Shown here piece after piece: positions 53,965-64,000 of a DNA stretch of 64,000 nt. Numbering within the stretch: position 1 is the stretch's first letter; the number at the start of each line of letters is the position of its first letter. The position numbers and the translations under genes are program-made. This stretch comes from Fuerstiella sp041398845. Lineage in GTDB: Bacteria > Planctomycetota > Planctomycetia > Planctomycetales > Planctomycetaceae. Location of the stretch: assembly GCA_041398845.1 (NCBI GenBank), contig JAWKTZ010000006.1, positions 1,674,001 to 1,738,000 on the forward strand, written 5' to 3'. The notes under the pieces are model-generated. The model did not search any database. It was not told the DNA's origin and was given only the letters and a program-made list of their open reading frames with translations.

Positions 53965-54138
53965 ATGGGACGAGTTGAACGACAACGAGAAATTGCCCGA
54001 CGACGAAAACGACGTGTGCAACTCACCAAAATTCGAGTCAAGTACGCGGCGGCCACATCGGATACCGAAAAAGCCGAACTGCTGGCCAAGGCACGCCGCA
54101 TGAGCCCCTTTGTCGAACTGGAACCTGCCGCCGAGTAG
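53965..54138 (+). CDS. Small basic protein of 57 residues (possibly DUF6800-like)
   Basis: ATG 53965 to TAG 54138 codes for 57 residues beginning 'MGRVERQREIARRRKRR'. The first half is strongly basic and helical, and the second contains 'DTEKAELLAKARRMSP' with a more acidic end. A terminator (54172-54201) follows the stop at once, which supports it being a real, independent gene. Similar short basic proteins are known in planctomycetes under the name DUF6800; I offer this from memory with low certainty. A nucleic-acid or ribosome contact is plausible from the charge. No motif shows a catalytic role. Confidence 0.72.
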   Translation: MGRVERQREIARRRKRRVQLTKIRVKYAAATSDTEKAELLAKARRMSPFVELEPAAE

Positions 54139-54171
54139 TTTGTCTGGCGTTCTGCACTATCGAAACAATGC

Positions 54172-54203
54172 AACGACGAGTGGCCCAACGCACTCGTCGT
54201 TTT
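54172..54203 (+). terminator. Rho-independent terminator, plus strand
   Basis: Stem aacgacgagtg / cactcgtcgtt (54172-54182 and 54191-54201) with an 8-base loop gcccaacg, followed by a short T-rich tail. It closes the small basic gene and precedes the trans-sulfuration gene start at 54224 by 20 bases. Confidence 0.75.
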
Positions 54204-54223
54204 GCTTGCGCTGAGTCCATTCC

Positions 54224-55363
54224 ATGAAATTCGAAACCAAAGCTGTTCATACAGGCGTCCACAAGGACCAACAGTACAACAGTGTTATCACGCCCATTTA
54301 CCCGACGTCAACGTTCTACTGGAACGATCTGGAATCCAATTCGGGCTACGACTACACACGCTCAGGGAATCCCACGCGCGATGCTCTGAACCAGAACCTT
54401 GCCGCTCTGGAAGGTGGAATCGGCTGCGTAACCACCTCAACCGGAATGTCCGCCGTCTATTGCGCAATGGCGTTGTTCAATCCCGGCGAACACATTGTTG
54501 TTCCGTCCGATGTCTACGGCGGTACGTTTCGACTGTTCGATCGTTTCCTGAAAGAAAAGGGCCTGCAATTTACGTTTGTCGACATGACCGACGTTGCCGC
54601 AGTGAAAGCGGCCGTACAGCCAACGACAAAAGGAATCTGGATCGAAACCCCCAGTAACCCCATGATGAAGGTCATCGACCTGGAAGCGATGGTGGACATT
54701 GCCCGATCACACAACGCACTGACCATCTGCGACAACACGTTTCTGTCGCCTTACCTGCAAAGACCTCTTGAATTCGGCGTGGATGTCGTGATGCACTCGA
54801 CCACAAAATACATCAACGGCCATTCTGACGTTGTCGGTGGAGCTGTGATTTCCAAAGACAAAGACGTCGCCGACCGGATCGCCTGGATCTGCAACGCCCT
54901 CGGGCTGGCGTGTTCGCCCTTCGATGCATGGCTCGTGTTGCGAGGTGTCAAGACGCTGGGCTGCCGCATGGACGCTCAACAGGCATCCGCCATGAAGATC
55001 GCTGTTTTCCTGAACCAGCATCCTCTGGTTGAACGCGTCTATTATCCTGGTCTGGAGTCACATCCGCAGCATGAACTGGCCAAACGCCAGCAACACGGCT
55101 TCGGAGCGATGCTGAGCTTCGACGTCAAATACGGCCGACCGGTAGCCGAAAAAGTCTGCCTGAATTCGAAGCTGTTTGATGTGGCCGAATCTTTGGGCGG
55201 AGTCGAAAGCCTGATTTCGTTTCCGGTCACTATGAGCCACGCTTCAATGTCGCCGGAAGGTCGCGAACGAGCTGGAATCACCGAAAAAACGGTGCGAGTG
55301 TCCGTCGGTCTTGAACACGTCGATGACCTGATCGCTGATCTGACACAGGCACTTGAGTCATAA
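54224..55363 (+). CDS. Trans-sulfuration PLP enzyme (cystathionine gamma-synthase/lyase type)
   Basis: 379 residues from ATG 54224. It belongs to the Cys/Met metabolism PLP family: 'YTRSGNPTRDALNQNLA' (Tyr, Arg and Gly that hold PLP), 'IETPSNPMMKV', 'CDNTFLSPYLQRPLE' and the PLP Lys in 'STTKYINGHSDVVGG'. All key residues are there. Cystathionine gamma-synthase, beta-lyase and gamma-lyase cannot be separated by eye; the neighbourhood gives no help. It starts 20 bases after a terminator and is followed by a HAD gene 73 bases downstream. No methionine or cysteine riboswitch is visible upstream. Confidence 0.93.
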   Translation: MKFETKAVHTGVHKDQQYNSVITPIYPTSTFYWNDLESNSGYDYTRSGNPTRDALNQNLAALEGGIGCVTTSTGMSAVYCAMALFNPGEHIVVPSDVYGGTFRLFDRFLKEKGLQFTFVDMTDVAAVKAAVQPTTKGIWIETPSNPMMKVIDLEAMVDIARSHNALTICDNTFLSPYLQRPLEFGVDVVMHSTTKYINGHSDVVGGAVISKDKDVADRIAWICNALGLACSPFDAWLVLRGVKTLGCRMDAQQASAMKIAVFLNQHPLVERVYYPGLESHPQHELAKRQQHGFGAMLSFDVKYGRPVAEKVCLNSKLFDVAESLGGVESLISFPVTMSHASMSPEGRERAGITEKTVRVSVGLEHVDDLIADLTQALES

Positions 55364-55436
55364 TGCCTGCCGGCCGACGATACTTAACTTATTAAATGCC
55401 GACTTCTGACTTCTGACACGATCCGCTCCGCCTCCC

Positions 55437-56396
55437 ATGCCTCTGTCACTTGCCGAGTATGCCGATTCGCTGGATCAGCGAAATCTGATCTGGCCTCAGG
55501 TGCCAGCTCCGACACCAGTGAAAGCGAAACCTTCGGTCGCACCACTGTCAGATATCAAAGTCGTCTTGTGGGACATCTACGGAACTCTGCTGCGGACTCC
55601 CGATGGCGGCTTCACGCTGTTTCCAAAGCCCGAAATTCGTTTGCATGTCGCCCTGGAAAAAACGATCCAGGAATTCAACATGTGGAACAGCATGTACCGC
55701 AAGCCCGGCCCGCCCTGGCAGTCGCTTATTCAACAGTACACCGACTATGCCGAACGATTGCGAATGGTGCCGACAAAACTGAAAGGCGACTTCACAGACG
55801 TCAACCCCGTTCACATCTGGCGTGCCGTCGTCGACCGACTGCTGGACAAGGAATATGTCTACGACAAAGGAATCTATGGCGACGAAGACGCATTGAGTGA
55901 AAAAATCGCCTGGTTTTTTCAGCGTTGTCTGCAGGCGACCGAAGCACGCCCCGGAGCGTTCCGAACTCTCACAGATCTGGCCGAATTCGGAATCCGTCAG
56001 GGTGTCCTCGCAGATGGCCAGGTCTTTACCATGCTGCAGTTGACGCGAGGTCTGGTTGAACAGGGTCTGAGCCGTCCAATTCATGAGTTATTTCCGGTTT
56101 CCCACAACCTGCTGTCGTACAGAATGGCAGTGCGGAAACCTTCCCGATCTCTGTTTCAGCAGGCGATTGACCAGTTTCAGAGTGTCGGTGTTGCGGCATC
56201 GGAAATCCTGCATGTGAGCTGTCGGCTGGACACCGACCTGGTGCCGGCCAAAGCCGCCGGAATGAAGACTGCCCTGCTGGCCTCAGAAAAAACAGGACTT
56301 GAGGCGTCCGCCGAATTCATCAAAGATCCGCAGACACGGCCGGACCGGTTGCTGACCGACATCACTCAGATCACATCTGTCGTTGGGTTCGCTTGA
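55437..56396 (+). CDS. HAD-superfamily hydrolase
   Basis: 319 residues from ATG 55437. Motif I is 'LWDIYGTLLRT' near residue 46 (Asp nucleophile and DxYGT pattern), and the last motif is near 'CRLDTDLVPAKAAGMKTAL', so the core Rossmann fold is present. The middle is a large helical cap and includes 'FNMWNSMYRKPGPPW', which does not match the common cap types I recognise. The gene probably codes for a phosphatase-like enzyme with unknown substrate. The 3' end lies 62 bases before the FabZ-like gene, so the two, with trmB, may be one transcription unit. Confidence 0.85.
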   Translation: MPLSLAEYADSLDQRNLIWPQVPAPTPVKAKPSVAPLSDIKVVLWDIYGTLLRTPDGGFTLFPKPEIRLHVALEKTIQEFNMWNSMYRKPGPPWQSLIQQYTDYAERLRMVPTKLKGDFTDVNPVHIWRAVVDRLLDKEYVYDKGIYGDEDALSEKIAWFFQRCLQATEARPGAFRTLTDLAEFGIRQGVLADGQVFTMLQLTRGLVEQGLSRPIHELFPVSHNLLSYRMAVRKPSRSLFQQAIDQFQSVGVAASEILHVSCRLDTDLVPAKAAGMKTALLASEKTGLEASAEFIKDPQTRPDRLLTDITQITSVVGFA

Positions 56397-56458
56397 TTCT
56401 GCCGCCTCGGAAAAACACCCCGGATTTTTGTACACGTGATAGAAATGAAGCAGGATCC

Positions 56459-56959
56459 ATGCCGTCCGAACCACTAGTTGACATGAGTCAGTTTGACTTC
56501 GCGAACCCCATGTTCACGATCGATGACATTCGTCGTATCAATCCGCAACGACACGAAATGGAGCAGTTGACCGGCATCGTCAACGTTGACGAACCAACGC
56601 ATACAATTGTCGGTTACCGGGATGTCAGCGACAAAGAGTTCTGGGCCGCCGGACACATGCCAGGATTTCCTCTGATGCCGGGCGTCATTCAGTGCGAAGC
56701 AGCCGCCCAACTGGGAGGCTTTTATGCTCGCAAATATGACCTGATCGGTGGCGATTACCTGGGCTTTGGCGGAATGGATTCGGTTCGTTTCCGGAAACCA
56801 ATCTTCCCGAATTGTCGACTGGATCTGGTCGCTCGAGTCACTCGTGTGCGGGCGCGTAAACTGGCTCAGTTTCGCTTTCAGGGCTTCGTCGACAATCAGT
56901 TGATGTTCGAAGGCGAGATGCTGGGCGTCACCGTCAACCGCGACCACGACTTAGGTTAA
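56459..56959 (+). CDS. FabZ-like 3-hydroxyacyl-ACP dehydratase
   Basis: 166 residues from ATG 56459. The hot-dog fold signature 'AAGHMPGFPLMPGVIQCEAAAQL' (residues about 60-80) contains the catalytic His of HxxPGxP and the Glu in 'CEAAAQ', as in FabZ. A typical FabZ has about 150 residues, so the length fits. 'FGGMDSVRFRKPIFPNC' is the second conserved strand. It could supply fatty-acid elongation or a polyketide-like lipid. Its start is placed at 56459 because upstream codons are not conserved and overlap the previous gene. TrmB starts eight bases downstream. Confidence 0.9.
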   Translation: MPSEPLVDMSQFDFANPMFTIDDIRRINPQRHEMEQLTGIVNVDEPTHTIVGYRDVSDKEFWAAGHMPGFPLMPGVIQCEAAAQLGGFYARKYDLIGGDYLGFGGMDSVRFRKPIFPNCRLDLVARVTRVRARKLAQFRFQGFVDNQLMFEGEMLGVTVNRDHDLG

Positions 56960-56966
56960 CGTAGTA

Positions 56967-57596
56967 ATGCAGACGGCTCCGATCAAACCGCTGAAACCCT
57001 TCTTTCAGGTTCTGGAAGACATCGGCGATCACCTGTCGTGGAAAGAATTCTTCGGCAATGACAATCCTGTGGAACTGGACATCGGCTGCGGTCGTGGATT
57101 GTTTGTGTTTTCTGCGGCGAAGAATAACCCGGACGTCAATTATCTGGGTCTGGAAATCGACTATCGCGAGGGTCGTCGGGCCGCGATGCGCCTGTTGAAA
57201 CGCGAAATGCCGAACGCGCGTATCATCGGCGGTGACTGCAACGTGCTGCTGGCAAAGCTTATCGATAAACATTCGGTCCAGGCTGCGCACGTTTACTTTC
57301 CCGATCCGTGGTGGAAGAAACGACATCACAAGCGGCGCCTGTTTACACCGAAATTTACCGAAATCCTGGCAGACGTTGTGCAGCCTTCGGGCTATGTGCA
57401 TTCGTGGAGCGATGTTGCCGAATACTTCGATGTCATCAAAGACCTGATGGACCGTCAGCCGCATTTTCAGCCACAAGCCGCGCCAACGGAACGTGATCCT
57501 GAAAACGACATGGACTACCAGACCAGTTTTGAACGCAAGAAACGCAAACTGGGACTGCCGATCTACCGAGGACTGTGGCAGCGGAAACCGCTTTAA
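56967..57596 (+). CDS. trmB: tRNA (guanine-N7)-methyltransferase
   Basis: 209 residues from ATG 56967. TrmB methylates G46 of tRNA with SAM. The SAM loop 'LDIGCGRGLFVFSAA' is at residues 32-46, and the catalytic 'YFPDPWWKKRHHKRRL' is near residue 112 (Asp and Lys/Arg contacts). The C-terminal 'TSFERKKRKLG' is normal for the family. It follows the FabZ-like gene after eight bases and converges with the DUF1501 gene with a four-base overlap of stop regions. Confidence 0.96.
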   Translation: MQTAPIKPLKPFFQVLEDIGDHLSWKEFFGNDNPVELDIGCGRGLFVFSAAKNNPDVNYLGLEIDYREGRRAAMRLLKREMPNARIIGGDCNVLLAKLIDKHSVQAAHVYFPDPWWKKRHHKRRLFTPKFTEILADVVQPSGYVHSWSDVAEYFDVIKDLMDRQPHFQPQAAPTERDPENDMDYQTSFERKKRKLGLPIYRGLWQRKPL

Positions 57597-59083
57597 GCCA
57601 GAATCTCGTCCACAACCCGAGCCGGTTCCGCACCGGTCAGCTTTTGGTCAAGCCCCTGATAACGAAACGTCAGACGGTTGTGATCGATGCCAAGCTGGTT
57701 CAGAATCGTGGCGTTCATGTCGCGGATGTGAACGGGGTTCTCCACAATGTTGTAGCAGTAGTCGTCCGTCTTACCAAATTCGAATCCGCGCTTGATGCCT
57801 GCTCCGGCCATCCACATCGTAAAGCAGCGGCCGTGATGGTCGCGTCCATGGTTGTCGGCGGTTAGAGTTCCCTGAGAATAAATCGTGCGACCGAATTCAC
57901 CACCCCAGACGATCAAAGTATCCTCAAACAAACCGCGCTGCTTCAAATCGGTGATCAAGCCGTAAATCGGATGATCGATTGATTCGCATTGACCTCGAAT
58001 CAGTTTTGGCAGGCTGCCGTGCTGATCCCAGCCTCGATGAAACAACTGGACAAACGGAACGCCCTGCTCTGCCAGCCGCCGAGCGATCACACAGTTGCGA
58101 GCAAACGAGCCCGGCGTTTCAATGTCCGGCCCGTACAGCGCCTTCGTGTCGGCTGTTTCCGTCGACAGATCCATCAGGCCGGGCACTGATGTCTGCATGC
58201 GAAACGCCATTTCGTACTGAGCGATCCTTGTCAGCGTTTCGGGATCGCCAAAACTGCTGTAGGTTTCCTGATTAATGGCCGCGATGCGATCCAGCATGCG
58301 CCGGCGAGTCGGCCGGTCGATGCCCTCCGGATCGTTCAGATACAGCACCGGACTGTTGCCGGCTCGCAACGCCACTCCCTGATGTTGCGACGGCAGAAAA
58401 CCACTTCCCCACAATCGACTGTACAGGGCTTGCTTCTGGCCAGGGCCTTTTGAGATCATCACGACATACGATGGCAGATTTCGATTAGGACTGCCGAGTC
58501 CATAGCTCACCCACGCTCCCATGCTGGCCTTGCCAGGCTGCTGAACTCCCGTGTTGATAAACGTAATGGCCGGATCGTGGTTGATGGCTTCTGTGTGTAC
58601 AGACTTTACAAGGCAAATGTCGTCCACCAGCTTTGCCGTGTGAGGCAGAATTTCGCTAACCCATGTGCCGTTCCGTCCATGGCGAGAGAACTTAAACATT
58701 GGAGCCACGCAGGGAAACGCCTTCTGCCCCGACGTCATCGTGGTGATGCGTTGTCCATTTCGAATGGAATCCGGCAATTCCTGTCCATGGATCTTTCGAA
58801 CCTCGGGCTTGTAGTCCCACGTATCAATGTGTGATGGCCCACCTGTCATCATCAGATAAATGACTCGCTTAGCCTTCTGAGCAAAATGAGGCAACTCCGG
58901 AAGGCCGCCGTTGACAGACGCTGTCGAGGACACATTCGACGCCGCACTCGCAGAATCTGCCGTCAGCAAAGACGCCAGCGCCGCAGCTCCCAGTGGTCGC
59001 CCCGCATTGGCCAACAGATCGCGTCGGGAAAGCAATGTCTGCACAATTGTTGACCGGTTTTCAGCAAATAGTCGTGTCTTCAT
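57593..59083 (-). CDS. DUF1501 domain protein with Tat-like signal
   Basis: 496 residues from ATG 59083. The N-terminus carries 'LSRRDLLANAGRPLGAAAL', a twin-arginine-type signal, so it should be exported folded. DUF1501 landmarks are 'MTGGPSHIDTWDYKPE', 'INHDPAITFINTG' and 'HRGWDQHGSLP', in the alkaline-phosphatase-like fold seen in sulfatases, though the catalytic formylglycine site is not clear. In planctomycetes it is normally encoded directly next to a DUF1549/DUF1553 cytochrome gene. Here that gene (59798-62932) is separated from it by a toxin-antitoxin pair. Function is unproven. Confidence 0.9.
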   Translation of the reverse strand: MKTRLFAENRSTIVQTLLSRRDLLANAGRPLGAAALASLLTADSASAASNVSSTASVNGGLPELPHFAQKAKRVIYLMMTGGPSHIDTWDYKPEVRKIHGQELPDSIRNGQRITTMTSGQKAFPCVAPMFKFSRHGRNGTWVSEILPHTAKLVDDICLVKSVHTEAINHDPAITFINTGVQQPGKASMGAWVSYGLGSPNRNLPSYVVMISKGPGQKQALYSRLWGSGFLPSQHQGVALRAGNSPVLYLNDPEGIDRPTRRRMLDRIAAINQETYSSFGDPETLTRIAQYEMAFRMQTSVPGLMDLSTETADTKALYGPDIETPGSFARNCVIARRLAEQGVPFVQLFHRGWDQHGSLPKLIRGQCESIDHPIYGLITDLKQRGLFEDTLIVWGGEFGRTIYSQGTLTADNHGRDHHGRCFTMWMAGAGIKRGFEFGKTDDYCYNIVENPVHIRDMNATILNQLGIDHNRLTFRYQGLDQKLTGAEPARVVDEILA

Positions 59084-59121
59084 ATCTTGTTCCGCATCGC
59101 AAATTCTGCAGGCGTTTAATC

Positions 59122-59430
59122 TTAGTCGAGCAGATCCTGCCCTTCGCGATGAACGCGAAGCACAATCACGTGTTCGTCTGTTATTTCAAATAGAATCCTG
59201 TGCTGAATTCCGCGCCGTGTCTTAAAGAACTGCTGTTTGACCGGTCGGCTCAGTTGTGACGATTCGGGTGCCAGCCCGCAGCCGTCAGTATTTTTTGAGA
59301 GGTCATCCAGAGCGTTGCGAAACGATTTCCACCACGCAACAGCTCCTTCCTGCGACCTTTCGTAGATCCACGCGAAGATGCTGTCTGCATCTTCACTCGC
59401 CTCCGGTTGAATGACCAGTTCGCGTTTCAT
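59122..59430 (-). CDS. RelE/ParE-family toxin
   Basis: 102 residues from ATG 59430, overlapping the upstream antitoxin by four bases. The RelE/ParE fold is suggested by 'IQPEASEDADSIFAWI', a 'WWKSFRNALDDLSK' helix, and the late 'RRGIQHRILFEITDEHVIVLRVHREG' strands and Arg pair. The C-terminal 'HREGQDLLD' is typical. It should be an mRNA-interfering or gyrase-binding toxin neutralised by the upstream protein. The pair sits between the DUF1549 and DUF1501 genes, and the toxin ends 39 bases before the DUF1501 start. Confidence 0.88.
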   Translation of the reverse strand: MKRELVIQPEASEDADSIFAWIYERSQEGAVAWWKSFRNALDDLSKNTDGCGLAPESSQLSRPVKQQFFKTRRGIQHRILFEITDEHVIVLRVHREGQDLLD

Positions 59431-59660
59431 GATGAGATGTCATGTCGACGTTCGAAATCGGCCACGAATTCATTCAGCAGCCTTCCCTGCGAACTCCCGA
59501 CGTGGTTCAGTGCCTTCTGGATGGCCTGAGCGTTCCGGCTCAGGTTTTGCTCACGCCACTCTTCCACCAGCTCGGCCAATTCCAGCGCTTCACCGCCGGA
59601 ACGGATTCGAGCACTTGCATATTGTTGAAAACTGAGCAGATCTTCTTCAGTTGTTGGCAT
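59427..59660 (-). CDS. Antitoxin of the RelE/ParE-type module
   Basis: 77 residues from ATG 59660. The middle shows a helical 'GEALELAELVEEWREQN' and a later 'SQGRLLNEFVADFERRHD' segment, the layout of short antitoxins that wrap a ParE-type toxin. The N-terminus is short, with no clear DNA-binding domain, so autoregulation is uncertain. It overlaps the toxin by ATGA. The assignment depends largely on the toxin next to it. Confidence 0.78.
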   Translation of the reverse strand: MPTTEEDLLSFQQYASARIRSGGEALELAELVEEWREQNLSRNAQAIQKALNHVGSSQGRLLNEFVADFERRHDISS

Positions 59661-59797
59661 GATCTGTGCCTTTCACGATCACGTATTTCATGATTCCATT
59701 CTTCATCTCGAACAAAGCGGGACCTCAGGTCATTCGAGATACCGCTCACTTCTATGACGCTGACTCGATGTACAGCAGTTAACGGCATTTAAAAATC

Positions 59798-62932
<3,135 letters not shown>

Positions 62933-62986
62933 GGAGGCAGGCGTCTTCGGCAGGATCTTTGGTTCATTGATGAGAGGAAGGGGTCT

Positions 62987-63063
62987 GGACCGCTAATCAA
63001 CGCTAATGATGCACCGATAGCTTCCAGGCTTCATTCGCGTTGATTAGCATCCATTAGCGGTCC
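62987..63063. repeat. 77-bp MITE-like element with inverted ends
   Basis: The ends are an exact 11-base inverted pair: ggaccgctaat at 62987-62997 and attagcggtcc at 63053-63063. Internally, gctaatcaacgctaat and its complement (gcgttgattagc at 63037-63048) form further stems. The core word gctaat is repeated. It resembles small mobile repeats that occur in many copies in planctomycete genomes, though this is recognition from memory. The right end forms the 3' end of the small gene 63031-63252. Confidence 0.78.
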
Positions 63064-63252
63064 CCCTGCGATCTCATTGTCTCGGCGTTGCCTAATGTCT
63101 TCAGCGCGGCCAATGATTCTGGACTTTCCGAGTTCCACACACAACGCGCTCAGTTGCGAACACTCTTCGAGCCTCCGCGAAATTGCTTCCGGCGACATGT
63201 CGACTGGCGAGCGCTGCGTTTGGTCGAGCTTTCTAGGACGGGAGTTCATCAT
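63031..63252 (-). CDS. Small hypothetical protein overlapping the nucleotidyltransferase gene
   Basis: 73 residues from ATG 63252 (or 63249). It starts 'MMNSRPRKLDQTQRSPV', then a helical 'SPEAISRRLEECSQLSALCVELGKSR'. Its last 12 or so codons ('NEIAGGPLMDANQRE') lie inside the mobile-like repeat 62987-63063, so the natural end may have been replaced by the insertion. It overlaps the end of the nucleotidyltransferase gene by 20 bases, which suggests coupling. The role is unknown. A nucleotidyltransferase partner or antitoxin is possible only by position. Confidence 0.6.
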   Translation of the reverse strand: MMNSRPRKLDQTQRSPVDMSPEAISRRLEECSQLSALCVELGKSRIIGRAEDIRQRRDNEIAGGPLMDANQRE

Positions 63253-63706
63253 TTCCGCTCTCAAGGTACTTAATGTCGAGGAGATCCTGTGGCCGACCTG
63301 CCGTTCTCTTCATCGCGGCGAGTCCTTCCTTCGACACGACACAGACCTCTTCTCCATCAAAGTCTGCGATCACTCGATCCTGCCACACAGACTCAAGTGA
63401 TGGTGCCACAAACATAAGATCCAGTGGCACCACAACATTGTCAATCACTTTTGAGATCCGAAAGATCTCTCGAGCGTCTGAAGTCCCGGTTCCGAATGGA
63501 ATTATTCCGGCTGGAATGACGAATCCAGCGGCTTCTGCCAACGCCTCAACACGCTGTAAGTCCTCACGGCGAATAAGAATGTCAATATCCTTTGTGGCTC
63601 GAACGAAGCCGTGAATCGCCATCGCAAGACCGCCACAAACGGCATAGTCTATTTCCGACGCATTCAGCGCTCTTGTCAGCGCAAGCAGGTCCTCTTTCAG
63701 ATTCAC
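63233..63706 (-). CDS. Nucleotidyltransferase-fold protein
   Basis: 157 residues from GTG 63706, which overlaps the stop of the upstream gene by four bases (GTGA). The nucleotidyltransferase signature is clear: 'VCGGLAMAIHGFVRATKDIDILI', where the GG and DxD-type Asp pair bind nucleotide and metal, with a third acid in 'VVPLDLMFV'. It resembles small MNT/AbiEii-type proteins, some of which act in toxin-antitoxin pairs, and 'GLAAMKRTAGRPQDLLDIKYL' is typical of the end. The small downstream protein could be the partner. The substrate is unknown. Confidence 0.85.
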   Translation of the reverse strand: MNLKEDLLALTRALNASEIDYAVCGGLAMAIHGFVRATKDIDILIRREDLQRVEALAEAAGFVIPAGIIPFGTGTSDAREIFRISKVIDNVVVPLDLMFVAPSLESVWQDRVIADFDGEEVCVVSKEGLAAMKRTAGRPQDLLDIKYLESGNDELPS

Positions 63707-64000
63707 GGCCTGGCCTCAACCTTCTGACCTTCCCGTCGCAACGCCGGATCCTTGTTCTCCGACGGGATCAGGCGGATCTCACGGCAATCCATGACGGCTC
63801 CGCCCGCCTTCTTCACAGCGACCAGCTTCAGAACAATGTCGTCTCCAGCAGGCAACTGAATCTGGCCCATCGACCGCCACAGGAAATTCTGAAAGTGGCC
63901 GGTGTCCTGAACCTGCAACCCAACCTTCTGATCGCCGACTCTTACTTCAATATCACTTCCACCATGCCCCTTGCCGCAACCCTGAAAGATTTCCACATCG
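63703..64000 (-). CDS. C-terminal part of a gene entering from the right (carbohydrate-related domain)
   Basis: The frame is open to the window end, giving at least 98 C-terminal residues; the start is not seen. The visible part reads 'GSDIEVRVGDQKVGLQVQDT', 'FLWRSMGQIQLPAGDD' and 'AGGAVMDCREIRLIPSE', the pattern of a C-terminal beta-sandwich that planctomycete sulfatases and similar sugar enzymes carry. Overlap with the nucleotidyltransferase start (GTGA) suggests one transcript. The enzyme type cannot be decided from this end. Confidence 0.5.
   Translation of the reverse strand, partial: DVEIFQGCGKGHGGSDIEVRVGDQKVGLQVQDTGHFQNFLWRSMGQIQLPAGDDIVLKLVAVKKAGGAVMDCREIRLIPSENKDPALRREGQKVEARP

Overview
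The window reads as chromosomal DNA of a planctomycete (Planctomycetota, class Planctomycetia). Supporting families: two cytochrome-type DUF1549/DUF1553 proteins (34687-37161 and 59798-62932), a DUF1501 protein (57593-59083), a PVC-type propeller with a CxxCH heme site (29336-32692), a giant protein with an LEPR-XLL-like N-terminal motif (42034-50358), a DUF1080 domain, an NPCBM domain, and a fused AroD-AroE enzyme. The genus cannot be fixed from the sequence alone. Coding density is high, GTG starts are common and genes often overlap by 4 bases.

Layout. 1-6056: end of an ATPase-like gene, mutL, then an aroDE fusion, aroK and a prepilin peptidase. 6086-13012: an OsmC protein on the minus strand, a ROK kinase, a Ppx/GppA-like protein coupled to polyphosphate kinase, and a secreted PQQ-type propeller. 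13033-22843: a five-gene minus-strand operon (DUF4175-like membrane protein, two exported coiled-coil proteins, an NPCBM protein, a tandem HtrA protein). 23279-34697: glycine-zipper protein, double-thioredoxin protein and FAD oxidoreductase on the plus strand, cysK on the minus strand, then the large heme/propeller protein and a deacetylase-DUF1080 fusion. 34687-39697 (minus): a DUF1549/1553 protein, tsaB, lipA and a LipB homologue. 40051-42037: an FHA protein and mutY. 42034-52002 (minus): the giant protein, a mini membrane protein and a cupredoxin-like protein. 52259-57596 (plus): YifB/ComM ATPase, a 57-residue basic protein, a trans-sulfuration enzyme, a HAD protein, a FabZ-like dehydratase and TrmB. 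57593-64000 (minus): DUF1501, a toxin-antitoxin pair, a DUF1549/1553/LamG protein, a nucleotidyltransferase pair next to an inverted-repeat element, and the end of a further gene.

Joint functions. Housekeeping links are shikimate synthesis (aroDE, aroK), polyphosphate turnover (ppx-like, ppk), lipoate synthesis with tRNA t6A formation (lipA/tsaB), mismatch and oxidative DNA repair (mutL, mutY), and sulfur amino acids (cysK, a metB-like gene about 25 kb away). The accessory content is mostly exported proteins for envelope, redox and carbohydrate work.

The observations most worth following are: a LipB homologue that has lost both catalytic residues next to an intact lipA; a MutY with Glu in place of the catalytic Asp; a two-protease HtrA fusion whose second unit is a pseudoprotease, in an operon of coiled-coil envelope proteins; and the 2774-residue protein, in which degenerate metalloprotease units and two whole domains appear to sit inside Calx-beta repeats at the same loop.
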